Shown here: positions 1-6,860 of the stretch, piece after piece
How the letters are laid out: every line of letters begins with the position of its first letter
How positions within the stretch are numbered: position 1 is the stretch's first letter
Origin: a virus
Virus record (IMG/VR): IMGVR_UViG_3300021409_000073
Location: 1-40,351 of that record
Length of the DNA stretch: 40,351 nt
Strand: one strand, 5' to 3'
Notes under the pieces: generated by a model
Seen by the model: the letters and a program-made list of their open reading frames with translations, nothing else
Told to the model about the DNA's origin: nothing
Databases searched by the model: none
Made by a program: the position numbers and the translations under genes

Positions 1-2
1 TG

Positions 3-725
3 CTGGACGCTCAGTACGTGCGAACATGCCGATTTCGGGGGGCGGTGCCCCAGCGACGGCGCCGTGTGTTCCTTGTCGGATGTGCTCGAGGCTGGCAGCG
101 TGCCGCCGCGGTACTTCTTGACCCCGAAAGCCTGCGCGGGAATTCTCCGCCGCACCGCGAAGCGGGGCAAGGCGCTGCCGGCGCCATTGGCGGAGGCCCT
201 GACGGCGGTCGCGTCGCGGGCAACGTGACGGCGAAGTGGGCAAAGGGCTCGGGCGGGCCGGCGGGAGACGAGGCCTACAACCTGGTGGTGTTCGACTCGA
301 AGGGGAGCGAGGCCACCGCCGATATCAGCGGGGCCGCACCGACGCTGCGCGCGATGGGCCATGCGGGGAGCCACGCGAATGGGGGCGGCCAGCTGGCGGT
401 GGCCTTCGACGCGCAGGCCTGCGGCAAGGCCGGGCATGCGGCCGGCGCGGTGGTGGGGGCTCTGCACGGCGGCGGCCGCAGCGGCGGCCGCGCGGCTGTG
501 GCGGTCCTCGATCCCGATGTCGCGTCGCGCTGGGCGGTGCGACGGCTGACGCCTCTTGAGTGCGAGCGGCTGCAGGGGTTTCCGGACGGGTGGACGGCGG
601 TGGCCTGGCGGGGTCGGGCGGACACGCCGGACGGGGTTCGGTACCGCGCGCTGGGCAACGCGATGGCGGTGAACTGCATGGAGTGGCTGGGGCGGCGGAT
701 CGATCTGGTCCACGGACTCGGGTAG
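3..725 (+). CDS. DNA cytosine-C5 methyltransferase, C-terminal part (5' truncated by window)
   Basis: This would transfer a methyl group from SAM to C5 of cytosine in a specific DNA site. The frame is open from the left edge, and only the C-terminal part is present. Visible family motifs are VPQRRRRVFLVG (motif VIII), then a Gly/Ala-rich variable target-recognition stretch, then LTPLECERLQGFPDGW (motif IX region) and YRALGNAMAV (motif X, Gly-Asn). The catalytic PCQ and ENV motifs lie outside the window. The ending style is typical of phage-encoded enzymes. It reads towards the terminator at 932 and the tRNA fragment at 991, so it should lie just outside the prophage that starts at about 1037, perhaps in an adjacent element or in host DNA. 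Confidence 0.9.
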   Translation: MDAQYVRTCRFRGAVPQRRRRVFLVGCARGWQRAAAVLLDPESLRGNSPPHREAGQGAAGAIGGGPDGGRVAGNVTAKWAKGSGGPAGDEAYNLVVFDSKGSEATADISGAAPTLRAMGHAGSHANGGGQLAVAFDAQACGKAGHAAGAVVGALHGGGRSGGRAAVAVLDPDVASRWAVRRLTPLECERLQGFPDGWTAVAWRGRADTPDGVRYRALGNAMAVNCMEWLGRRIDLVHGLG

Positions 726-931
726 CGGCTCGGCGTCATCGCAGGTTCTTCTGCAGGGAGAGCCCAAACCGGGAACGCGGGGTGACCCGCGGGGTCCTGG
801 GCGCTCGTGCGCCCCCTACGTCACCTCACCACATCACCGGCCCCGGCGCCCCGTTTGCGGCCTCTGTCGAGGCGGTGGTGGCGCGGGAGTGATTCGCGGG
901 GGCTGTGTTGAGGTGGTGTTGAGGCAACGAT

Positions 932-965
932 AAAGCCCCCGGCTGCCTGCGCGGGGGCTTTGTGT
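932..965 (+). terminator. Rho-independent terminator downstream of the C5 methyltransferase
   Basis: The 10-bp arms AAAGCCCCCG (932-941) and CGGGGGCTTT (952-961) are perfectly complementary around a 10-nt loop. The hairpin ends in a short T-rich stretch. It lies 207 bp after the methyltransferase stop and 26 bp before the tRNA 3' end, so it could act on transcripts from either direction. Confidence 0.8.
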
Positions 966-990
966 ACGGCGTTGTTTTTGTTCGCGGATT

Positions 991-1037
991 TGGTTGCGGG
1001 GGTAGGATTTGAACCTACGACCTTCAGGTTATGAGCC
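991..1037 (-). other. 3' half of initiator tRNA-Met: probable attachment-site copy (att)
   Basis: Read on the minus strand, the segment contains the CAT anticodon with the 3' anticodon strand, a T-arm (GTAGG-TTCAAAT-CCTAC) and an acceptor 3' strand ending CCCCGCAACCA. The A at position 72 before the discriminator is a hallmark of bacterial initiator tRNA. The similarity stops inside the anticodon stem. Beyond 1037 there is no D-arm or 5' acceptor strand, so this is not a functional tRNA. A 3'-end fragment is what a tRNA-integrating element leaves at its distal end. Geometry places the element at higher coordinates and the flanking DNA at lower ones. Confidence 0.75.
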
Positions 1038-1077
1038 CAAAGCCGAGCGATTCCAATAACTTAGAAAAACCAATTGC

Positions 1078-1251
1078 TTACGCCGCAAGCCTTTGTTCCG
1101 GCTCGATTTTCTTCCCCACATACATCAGCACTCGCACGGATTCGCCTGCAAAACCAGGGCGAAACGTGCATTCGCGGGTTGATGTGGTGTTGATGTAGCC
1201 CGGCACCGCTTCTGCTCCTTTATCATCGCTCGTCCAGCATCGAGAGATCAC
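1078..1251 (-). CDS. Possible small protein (57 aa) coupled to the 446-aa retron-neighbour gene
   Basis: A GTG codon (1249-1251) overlaps the TGA stop of the upstream gene as GTGA, the junction type used repeatedly in this window. The frame runs 57 codons to a TAA at 1078-1080. The product has two Cys, a FRPGFAGE stretch and a LMYVGKKIEP stretch; I do not recognise it. No separate Shine-Dalgarno is visible beyond the GGAGG that overlaps the junction. It may be a real small coupled gene, a decayed C-terminal fragment, or chance. Confidence 0.3.
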   Translation of the reverse strand: MISRCWTSDDKGAEAVPGYINTTSTRECTFRPGFAGESVRVLMYVGKKIEPEQRLAA

Positions 1252-2588
1252 CTCCGGTAGCTCTCAAGCCCGAGCTCGGCCCACATCCACGAGAAATCAT
1301 ACTCGGCAATCGGACTCTCGCCATGCCGGGCGCTGCGGTTTTCCAGGTACTTCAGCCAGCCGATCACCTTCTCACGCCCGCCGGCCGTGCGCACGGCCTG
1401 CCGCGGCGACTTGCCACCCAACGCCGGGATCGGCGCGTCCAGCGTTTCGCGGTAATGCCTGTCCAGGTGATCCCGCATCAGCTGGCGAGCGACTTCAGGA
1501 GGGATTTCGTCTGCGGTCTCGCGCGGCCCGTCACGCCGTTGCTCGGCCCGCATCTGCTCAACCGTCCGGATCGTGGTCAACGGTGGCCTCAGCAGATCGC
1601 CGGCAGCCGCGCTGATCAACGCCTCGACCTTTGCCGCGCGCCCGGCCGAGTTGACGGTCACGAGCAGCGTCTTGCCCTTCAGTTCCAGCGAGCCCAGAAC
1701 GGTGGCTCCCTCCATCTGCGTGTCCAGCATGATGCCGCCGCCTGCCTTGCCGCTGCGCCCCTTGCGCGCAGCGAGCCAGTTCCAGAACTTCGGCCCCTCG
1801 GGCAGGAAGTCCTTCACCTCGTCCAGCCGCTGGGCAATCGCCTTCTGTGTCACTCCGCTGGCGAGCGGGAACCGCAGATCGTGGAACAGCACATCATCGC
1901 CGTCCGAATTGGTGAACTGCGGCTGAGCTTGGGTGAGGGCACGGTCGATCTCGATGAACAGCCAGGCGGAGGTGAAAATCGGCGCGCAGCCCAACAGCTG
2001 GTCGCGGGAGAGCCGCAGCGCGTCGCGCTTCTTCAGTTTCAGGGCATCGCGAAGCCCGGCGAAAAGGAAGTCTACCGCCTCGGCGCGGAAGGGCAACAGC
2101 GCCCCGGAGATGACATGATGATCGCGTTCGGGCACCACCCGCACGGCGATCCTGTCCCACTGCTTCAGCGTGCGGGTGGCGGATTTTTCCCGCACCGTGA
2201 CCGGCGGGGCATCCGCAAGCAGATCGCGCAGTACCATCGAGGCGCCGGGCCGGACATCGCTAACCTCGTAAAGGCTGACCGGCGCATCCCGCAGCGCGGC
2301 GAAATAGGCCCGATTCAGCGCCGTTTCCTTCCAGCCGCGCCGCTTCAGGTAGAGATCGACGATGTTCCCGTCGTCATATCGCTGCCCGAGGAAATCCTCG
2401 AACCCGCAGCCCCAGAGCACGCCTGACCATTGCTCACCCAGCAGGTCGGCCACGCCGTCATGGTCGATCTCGAATTCCTCGAGCGCGGGCATCAGATGTT
2501 CGGCGACAACATCCTGCAGCCGTTCGCGCCAGTCACCCTCCCGGCCGATGAAGGCCAGAAGGCTGGAAATGTCATTGCGTTCAGCCAT
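1248..2588 (-). CDS. Unknown 446-aa protein downstream of the retron reverse transcriptase
   Basis: The function is not recognised. It starts at an ATG 22 bp after the reverse transcriptase stop, so the two are probably co-transcribed. A longer frame continues upstream through the reverse transcriptase, but that part is the antisense-like shadow of the coding gene. The middle (about residues 90-170) has the pattern SLYEVSDVRPG ... LRDLL ... WDRIAVRVV, which I associate with conserved uncharacterised bacterial proteins. The C-terminus carries LDAPIPALGGKSPRQA followed by GREKVIGWLKYLE, reminiscent of C-terminal domains of SEC-C-type or Xre/MbcA-type proteins. No catalytic motif or membrane segment is obvious. 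Its position makes it a candidate retron effector or accessory gene, which is inference only. Confidence 0.7.
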   Translation of the reverse strand: MAERNDISSLLAFIGREGDWRERLQDVVAEHLMPALEEFEIDHDGVADLLGEQWSGVLWGCGFEDFLGQRYDDGNIVDLYLKRRGWKETALNRAYFAALRDAPVSLYEVSDVRPGASMVLRDLLADAPPVTVREKSATRTLKQWDRIAVRVVPERDHHVISGALLPFRAEAVDFLFAGLRDALKLKKRDALRLSRDQLLGCAPIFTSAWLFIEIDRALTQAQPQFTNSDGDDVLFHDLRFPLASGVTQKAIAQRLDEVKDFLPEGPKFWNWLAARKGRSGKAGGGIMLDTQMEGATVLGSLELKGKTLLVTVNSAGRAAKVEALISAAAGDLLRPPLTTIRTVEQMRAEQRRDGPRETADEIPPEVARQLMRDHLDRHYRETLDAPIPALGGKSPRQAVRTAGGREKVIGWLKYLENRSARHGESPIAEYDFSWMWAELGLESYRR

Positions 2589-2610
2589 TACCAGCCCAAT
2601 CCACGCCGGT

Positions 2611-3522
2611 CTAACGACCGATCTTTCGTTGGATATCATCGCGCTGGGCAGCCATTGCCTCAGCGCGCACTCGCCACCCTGCATCGATTTGGCTGGCTTC
2701 GAAGAGACGTCCGGTGAGCCGCCTTGCCACCGTGAGCTTCTCGCGACCAAGCGGCAAGTCATCGAACAACTTCTGGTCGTCGGCAATACGGACCTGGCGC
2801 CGGTTCGGCAACCGAAGCCCGTTGTTGGTGACCGCAACCCCGGTGACGATCCGCGGCTGACCGGGCCTGAAGAGCTTGGTCTTGTGCCCCCGCAGACGTC
2901 GTTTTCCGATCACCTTCCGCGCTTCAAAAAGGAGGCGCCTCGTCGCCCCAGCGCCGGTGAACACAATGTCATCGACATAGACCGTCATGTTGCAACCGGC
3001 TGACTCCGCCAGGGCCGCCAGATCGTCGAACATGTCTTCATATGCGAAATACGAGAGGATCGGGCTTGCGCTGCTGCCGGTGGGGAGATGCCCATCCACG
3101 GTCAGGAGTTTTGCGAGGATCCCGGCTACATCTGCAGCACAAGCCATTCGGTCCAGAAAGAAGTGATAGACGGCTTGTGCACGCGCAGAGGGGTAGAACT
3201 TCCGAACATCAATCTTGACACATCCTTCGTCAACGGAATGCGCTGCGGCGTTCGATATGTACGAACGCCCCTTCTTCGCGGAGTGCAGGTAGTCCGGCGT
3301 ATCGATTCTTGCCAGAAGGTTCGCGATCCTCCGATGCACCTGCGCGAGCTTCGGCCTCGGCTCCTGGATCGAGCGCCCGGATTTCTTGTCGACCCAACGC
3401 TTGTAGGGATCGGGTTCGGCCGACAGCGCGTCCAGCTCCGCCCGAGAAAGCTTCAGACGATCCGCCAACATCTGCGGGCTCGTGACCTTGTACAGAATGG
3501 ACTGGTTACGCTGGTAGCTCAC
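2611..3522 (-). CDS. Retron-type reverse transcriptase (303 aa)
   Basis: This should prime from the 2'-OH of a guanosine in its cognate ncRNA and make msDNA. From the GTG start (M/V1) the motifs are: retron region X NAAAH (91-95), motif 3 DVRKFYPS (105-112), motif 4 LPTGSSASP (146-154), catalytic YVDD (182-185) and region Y VTG (226-228). NAxxH and VTG together mark retron RTs rather than group II intron or diversity-generating RTs, and 303 aa is the usual retron size. The GTG at 3520-3522 overlaps the TGA of the Xre gene (GTGA), so translation is coupled. The longer ATG at 3561 would overlap that gene by 43 nt and is less likely. Confidence 0.93.
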   Translation of the reverse strand: MSYQRNQSILYKVTSPQMLADRLKLSRAELDALSAEPDPYKRWVDKKSGRSIQEPRPKLAQVHRRIANLLARIDTPDYLHSAKKGRSYISNAAAHSVDEGCVKIDVRKFYPSARAQAVYHFFLDRMACAADVAGILAKLLTVDGHLPTGSSASPILSYFAYEDMFDDLAALAESAGCNMTVYVDDIVFTGAGATRRLLFEARKVIGKRRLRGHKTKLFRPGQPRIVTGVAVTNNGLRLPNRRQVRIADDQKLFDDLPLGREKLTVARRLTGRLFEASQIDAGWRVRAEAMAAQRDDIQRKIGR

Positions 3523-3827
3523 CGGCTGGCGCCCCTGAACTCGGAAATCGTAGCAGCCCAATCCAGCATCTTCAGCGCCTTGTCAGCGACGTACACCCGA
3601 ATGGCATCAGCCTTTCCGGCCTCATCCACGCGCTCCGCAAAGAGCAAGAGCGACGACATCGGTATGTCAAAGGCAGCCGAGTACTTTTCGAGAACCGCCA
3701 GCGAAACCTTTTTCTCACCGCTCTCGATTTCCGAAACATAGGATTTTGAAAGCCCGACGCGTTCGGCCACGTCAGCCTGTGTCAGGTCATGGTAGACCCG
3801 CACCAGGCGGAGAGCTTCATTCAACAT
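3519..3827 (-). CDS. Xre-family HTH regulator of the retron operon (102 aa)
   Basis: The N-terminal 65 residues form a classic lambda-repressor-like helix-turn-helix (LTQADVAERVGLSKSYVSEIESG). A roughly 37-residue tail follows, with no recognisable enzymatic motif. The ATG at 3827 is preceded by GGGAGAACA. The stop overlaps the reverse transcriptase start. Neighbouring inverted TTCGCCA repeats at 4283-4323, just upstream of the candidate ncRNA, are a plausible operator. Retron loci with an HTH partner are known, and this gene could act as a repressor, an antitoxin or a part of the msDNA-RT complex. Confidence 0.85.
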   Translation of the reverse strand: MLNEALRLVRVYHDLTQADVAERVGLSKSYVSEIESGEKKVSLAVLEKYSAAFDIPMSSLLLFAERVDEAGKADAIRVYVADKALKMLDWAATISEFRGASR

Positions 3828-3855
3828 TGTTCTCCCATCCTCCGCAGTTGAACAC

Positions 3856-4011
3856 CTAGGAGCCGTCTCTGAAGATCAGTCGCGCCAGATACACGATGGC
3901 TTTCACCATCCAGAACGCGACCATCAAGGTCCGACGTTTCCGAAGAACACGCCGGATCCAGCGACGGATCCACTGCCCGGTGCTCAGGGGCTTCACGGGT
4001 TCATGTCCCAT
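3856..4011 (-). CDS. 51-aa hydrophobic, Arg-rich small protein in the retron locus
   Basis: The ATG at 4011 follows a perfect AGGAGG (4019-4024) with a 7-nt spacer, the best ribosome-binding site in this operon, which argues for real translation. The product begins MGHEPVKPLSTGQW, has an arginine-rich amphipathic stretch (WIRRWIRRVLRKRR) and then about 20 mostly hydrophobic residues (LMVAFWMVKAIVYLARLIF). It is probably a single-span or membrane-surface peptide. It lies between the candidate retron RNA and the Xre gene, in the same orientation. A membrane-active toxin held in check by the RT-msDNA complex is an attractive but unproven role. I do not recognise a named family. Confidence 0.7.
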   Translation of the reverse strand: MGHEPVKPLSTGQWIRRWIRRVLRKRRTLMVAFWMVKAIVYLARLIFRDGS

Positions 4012-4085
4012 GTCGCAACCTCCTGGGCTTCCTCGCCGAGACCATCCCGACGAGTGTGCCGCCTTCCCAAGAGGCAATCAGGGCA

Positions 4086-4280
4086 GAGGCTATCTCCTAG
4101 GCGTCCCCGTGCCGCAACGCGAGCTGCGGACTTGAGTCGTCGGGTCGTCATCGCGGATCACATCGCGCGGATGCGATCGCCACGCCCCGAAGTGGGTAGA
4201 GGCCGAAGCCTCCTCGATCGGCGAACCGATCAGCCTGTGGCAGCTATCTCTCACCTGAGCATTGCTCGCTGGATAGCCCC
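4086..4280 (-). ncRNA. Candidate retron msr-msd RNA (~195 nt)
   Basis: On the minus strand, a1 GGGGCTATC (4272-4280) can pair with a2 GATAGCCTC (4086-4094), nine pairs with one G-U. Directly after a1 comes CAGCGAG, giving an AGC branch-site context with the likely branching G at 4269. Stem-loops follow: GAGC-AAT-GCTC (4257-4267), GATCGG-TTCG-CCGATC (4216-4231), GAGGC-TTCG-GCCTC (4199-4212), a weaker CCAC/GTGG hairpin (4180-4195), a 9-bp stem GATCGCATC/GATGTGATC (4156-4178) and CCGCA/TGCGG. This matches the msr-then-msd layout, and the RNA lies upstream of the RT genes as usual. Exact ends and the msd fold are inferred by eye. Confidence 0.68.
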
Positions 4281-4282
4281 AT

Positions 4283-4323
4283 TGGTTCGCCAATGCAAGA
4301 TCAAAATTCGCCATTGGCGAACC
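4283..4323. promoter_or_regulatory. Inverted TTCGCCA repeats, probable operator of the retron locus
   Basis: GGTTCGCCAATG (4284-4295) and CATTGGCGAACC (4312-4323) form a perfect 12-bp inverted repeat. A third TTCGCCA copy (4307-4313) sits between them, making an overlapping inner palindrome TTCGCC-ATT-GGCGAA. The array ends 3 nt upstream of the a1 repeat of the candidate ncRNA, where the promoter is expected. It is a natural binding site for the Xre protein encoded in the same operon. Confidence 0.5.
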
Positions 4324-4664
4324 TGCTATGCACACGCGCTTTATCGGCACAACATTTTGTGCCTGCCTGCTCCTATGATTTTCATCACGGACACCACCTT
4401 ACCAGCTGCCTCTACGAAGCGCGGCAGCGATGACTCGGCGGACAGTCGCAGTCCGCCCCGTGCCACACGACCGATAACGGATACTTCAGAACACCACCAA
4501 GACCGATGTTCATGTCTTGTTCTTAACCCCGCTCTCCGACAAACTGAAGCTAAACCAGAAAGCGAGTCGCTCTGGGCCGACGCACGCGTCCGAGATCAGT
4601 AACCGCGCCGTGCCGCGCGCCGGATTCGGCGTGTCTTGTCAGGGGTTAAAATTGGGGAGGAAAC
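4324..4664. other. Intergenic region between the divergent retron locus and the phage early gene
   Basis: No convincing gene is seen in this 340-bp stretch. It separates the minus-strand retron operon from the plus-strand gene at 4665 and should hold both promoters. It is less GC-rich than its surroundings. On the minus strand, TTGTGC about 18 bp before TAGCAG is a weak promoter candidate for the retron RNA. A good ribosome-binding site (GGGGAGGAAAC) directly precedes the ATG at 4665. Confidence 0.4.
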
Positions 4665-5270
4665 ATGAGGTTACCGCAAAGAGAATACTACACGGTCCAT
4701 GAAATTGCCACGCGCTGGGGCTGCACCATCGCTGACATAGCCGGCTGGTCATCGAAGGGGCGGCTGGACATCGTCACCGGCATCCCGCCGGTCACCTGCG
4801 GGGGTGACATCGTCGCTGGCGAGGTCGTCGTTTCGGCCTTCGACATCCTGCCGATGTTCCGCCGCTGCGGGACCGGACCCCAGTCGGCGTTCGTCCGTCG
4901 CGTCCGGGCCAACGGCTCGACCGACTGGTCGCTGATCACCGACCCCGCGGCGGGTGTCGAGGTCTCGATCGCGGATCTGCTGATCACCGGCCAGCAGGTT
5001 CAGAAGTTCGAGGACGACCACGAGCTGATGCGGCGGATCGCGGGCGGCGCGGGCTCGACCTCACCCTATGACTGGGACGGCATGATGAGCGCGCTGATCG
5101 TGAGGGTCCACGAGAAGGGCCTGCCCGCCACCCAGTCGGAACTGATCGAGGACATGCAGTCCTGGTTCGCCGAGCAGTCGGCCGACGGCCAGTTCCCGGA
5201 CGAACGCTCGATCCGGCGCCGCATCAGCGCGGTCTGGAAGACGCTGTCGCAGTTGCGCCGGAGCGCCTGA
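4665..5270 (+). CDS. Phage DNA-binding protein next to the integrase (201 aa)
   Basis: The N-terminal 40 residues (YYTVHEIATRWGCTIADIAGW) look like a MerR/excisionase-type helix-turn-helix used to choose DNA sites. The C-terminal 70 residues (SELIEDMQSWF ... RSIRRRISAVWKTLSQLRR) look helical and basic. The start is fixed by GGGGAGGAAAC immediately upstream. It converges on the integrase gene, with a shared hairpin between them. Its likely role is an excision or early regulatory factor, inferred from position and fold. I know similar proteins only as conserved hypothetical phage proteins. Confidence 0.7.
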   Translation: MRLPQREYYTVHEIATRWGCTIADIAGWSSKGRLDIVTGIPPVTCGGDIVAGEVVVSAFDILPMFRRCGTGPQSAFVRRVRANGSTDWSLITDPAAGVEVSIADLLITGQQVQKFEDDHELMRRIAGGAGSTSPYDWDGMMSALIVRVHEKGLPATQSELIEDMQSWFAEQSADGQFPDERSIRRRISAVWKTLSQLRRSA

Positions 5271-5274
5271 CGGC

Positions 5275-5295
5275 ACGGACGCAGGCGGCGTCCGT
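5275..5295. terminator. Hairpin between convergent genes (bidirectional terminator)
   Basis: ACGGACGC (5275-5282) and GCGTCCGT (5288-5295) form an 8-bp perfect stem with a 5-nt loop. It lies between the stop of the 201-aa gene and the stop of the integrase. There is no long T-tract, so its efficiency is uncertain. Confidence 0.5.
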
Positions 5296-6572
5296 TACGC
5301 GGACTTCCGGTCGCCGTCCCGATCCCTCTGCCCTTCGCGATCATGGACCAGCGTGGGCTTGGGACGGAACACGCTGGCCACCGCATCGACGCCCGCACGG
5401 AGCGGGCCTTCCATCAGATGGGCGTAGCGCTGGGTGGTCTGCATCTGGGTGTGCCCGAGAAGCTTGCCGATCATCTCGAGCGACGCGCCGCCGCTGACCA
5501 GCAGCGAGGCGAAGGTGTGCCGCAGGTCGTGAATGCGGACGCCCTCGATCTGCGCCTCCTTCTGGATACGGATCCAGAAGCGCCGGATTTCCTTCACGGG
5601 CTGGCCCGGCACATCGCCGGGGAAGAGCCAGGGGTTGCCCTTGGGGACCAGTAGCCGCCGCTGGCGCACGATGGCCGCCACATCCTCGGAAATCGGCACG
5701 CGGTGCACGCGGCGCTGCTTGGTGGTGGCCGCCGGTTTCGACCAGAGGCAGTGTTCCAGATCGAACTGCTCGAACCGGGACTGCCGGACCTCGCCCACCC
5801 GGGCGCCGGTCAGCATGCAGATCCGGATGATGCCCGCCGCGCGCTGATCCTCCGCCGCGTCCAGCGCCCTGGCCAGCTGGTCGATCTCGTCCTTCGACAG
5901 GAAGCGCTCGCGCGGGTTCTCGATCCGGCGAAAGAAGCCGTTCGCGGGGTTGTCCGTGCGCCAGCCCCATTCGATGGCGAGGTTGAACATCTTGCGTAGC
6001 ACCTCGCCCACGCGGTTGGCGCGCACCGGCGTGGGCTTCGGGCCCTGCAGCTTGCGGGCTCGGTTGTTGGGCTTTGCCTTGCTCGGCCGGGCGCGCCCCT
6101 CGGCGATCTTCGCCAGCAGCTTCTCGACATCGGGTTTGGTGATCTCGGTCACGAGCTTCCGGCCCCAGTGCGGCGCGACCAGCTTGGCCAGCATGGATTT
6201 CTGATCGGCCGCGCTCACAGGCGCGAGCCGCGGAACGTGTTCCTTCAGGTAGCGGTCGATCAGATCCTGAAACCGCGGCGCCTCGCGGCGCCTGGAACGC
6301 TCGCCGAGTGGATCGCCCCCGGCATCGACCATGCGGCGCAGCTCCCTGGCACGCTCGCGGGCCGCGGTGACCGACCATTCCGGCCAGCGGGCGAATGTCA
6401 TCCGGCGCTGACGCCCGTCGACGCGGTAGTCGAAGGTGAAGGCCCGCCCGCCGCCGCGATAGATGCAGACGGCAAATCCGCGAATGTCGGCATCGAAGAT
6501 CTGATAGTCCCGCCCCGGCACCGGAACGGCATCGCGCAGGATCTTCTCTGACAGACGTTCGCGGTTCGGCAT
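5295..6572 (-). CDS. int: Tyrosine-type site-specific integrase (425 aa)
   Basis: This catalyses integration and excision of the element by strand exchange at att sites. The N-terminal 90 residues resemble the DUF4102 arm-binding domain of tRNA-targeting phage and island integrases (LSEKILRDAVPVPGRDYQIFDADIRG is split here as LSEKILRDAV and YQIFDADIRGFAV). The catalytic domain shows TGARVGEVRQ (first Arg, near residue 255), HDLRHTFAS (near 345), LGHTQMQTTQRYAHL (His box and nucleophile Tyr, near 380). The ATG at 6572 with AGAGGG upstream is preferred over the upstream ATG at 6599. The tRNA fragment at 991-1037 is the likely att, about 4.3 kb away because retron cargo lies between. Confidence 0.93.
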   Translation of the reverse strand: MPNRERLSEKILRDAVPVPGRDYQIFDADIRGFAVCIYRGGGRAFTFDYRVDGRQRRMTFARWPEWSVTAARERARELRRMVDAGGDPLGERSRRREAPRFQDLIDRYLKEHVPRLAPVSAADQKSMLAKLVAPHWGRKLVTEITKPDVEKLLAKIAEGRARPSKAKPNNRARKLQGPKPTPVRANRVGEVLRKMFNLAIEWGWRTDNPANGFFRRIENPRERFLSKDEIDQLARALDAAEDQRAAGIIRICMLTGARVGEVRQSRFEQFDLEHCLWSKPAATTKQRRVHRVPISEDVAAIVRQRRLLVPKGNPWLFPGDVPGQPVKEIRRFWIRIQKEAQIEGVRIHDLRHTFASLLVSGGASLEMIGKLLGHTQMQTTQRYAHLMEGPLRAGVDAVASVFRPKPTLVHDREGQRDRDGDRKSA

Positions 6573-6656
6573 CGTCAGTGGCCCTCTTCTCGTCTCCATG
6601 ACGCGTGAATTCAAAGCGATAGCAAGGCAATCATGGCCGGTGCCGAGGCGTCGAGG

Positions 6657-6710
6657 CAGCGGCCGGCAGTCACCGGCAGTGACGCTGCCAGAGCGGTGCC
6701 ACCCCAAGAT
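6657..6710 (-). repeat. Copy A of a ~55-bp control-region repeat
   Basis: On the minus strand this reads GGGGTGGCACC (6695-6705 complement), then a short spacer, then GTCACTGCCGGTGACTGCCGG (complement of 6663-6683). It is an inverted counterpart of the copy at 7069-7134. It begins about 85 bp upstream of the integrase start, so it could regulate int. Confidence 0.6.
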
Positions 6711-6860
6711 TTGTTGATGATCGGGGCGCGATGCGTCCGGATTGGCGATCGGCGCTGGGCGCGCGCATCGGCACCGGTTTCCCCACCGAGCGCTGCGTCA
6801 GGACGGGATTCTGGCCTTTTCCCAATGAAATCAGGCACCGGCAGCGGTCCGGCGATCTCG

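Noticed and set aside
991-1037. A complete tRNA-Met gene
   Set aside because: Only the anticodon region to the CCA end is present; the D-arm and 5' acceptor strand are absent on the other side of 1037.
2589-2837. Longer N-terminal extension of the 446-aa protein (start at 2837)
   Set aside because: It overlaps the RT coding sequence in another frame, and the extra residues have shadow-like composition; ATG 2588 fits the gene junction.
2611-3522. Reverse transcriptase of a group II intron or a diversity-generating retroelement
   Set aside because: NAAAH and VTG are retron marks, there is no maturase or HNH domain, and no template/variable repeat pair was seen near a target gene.
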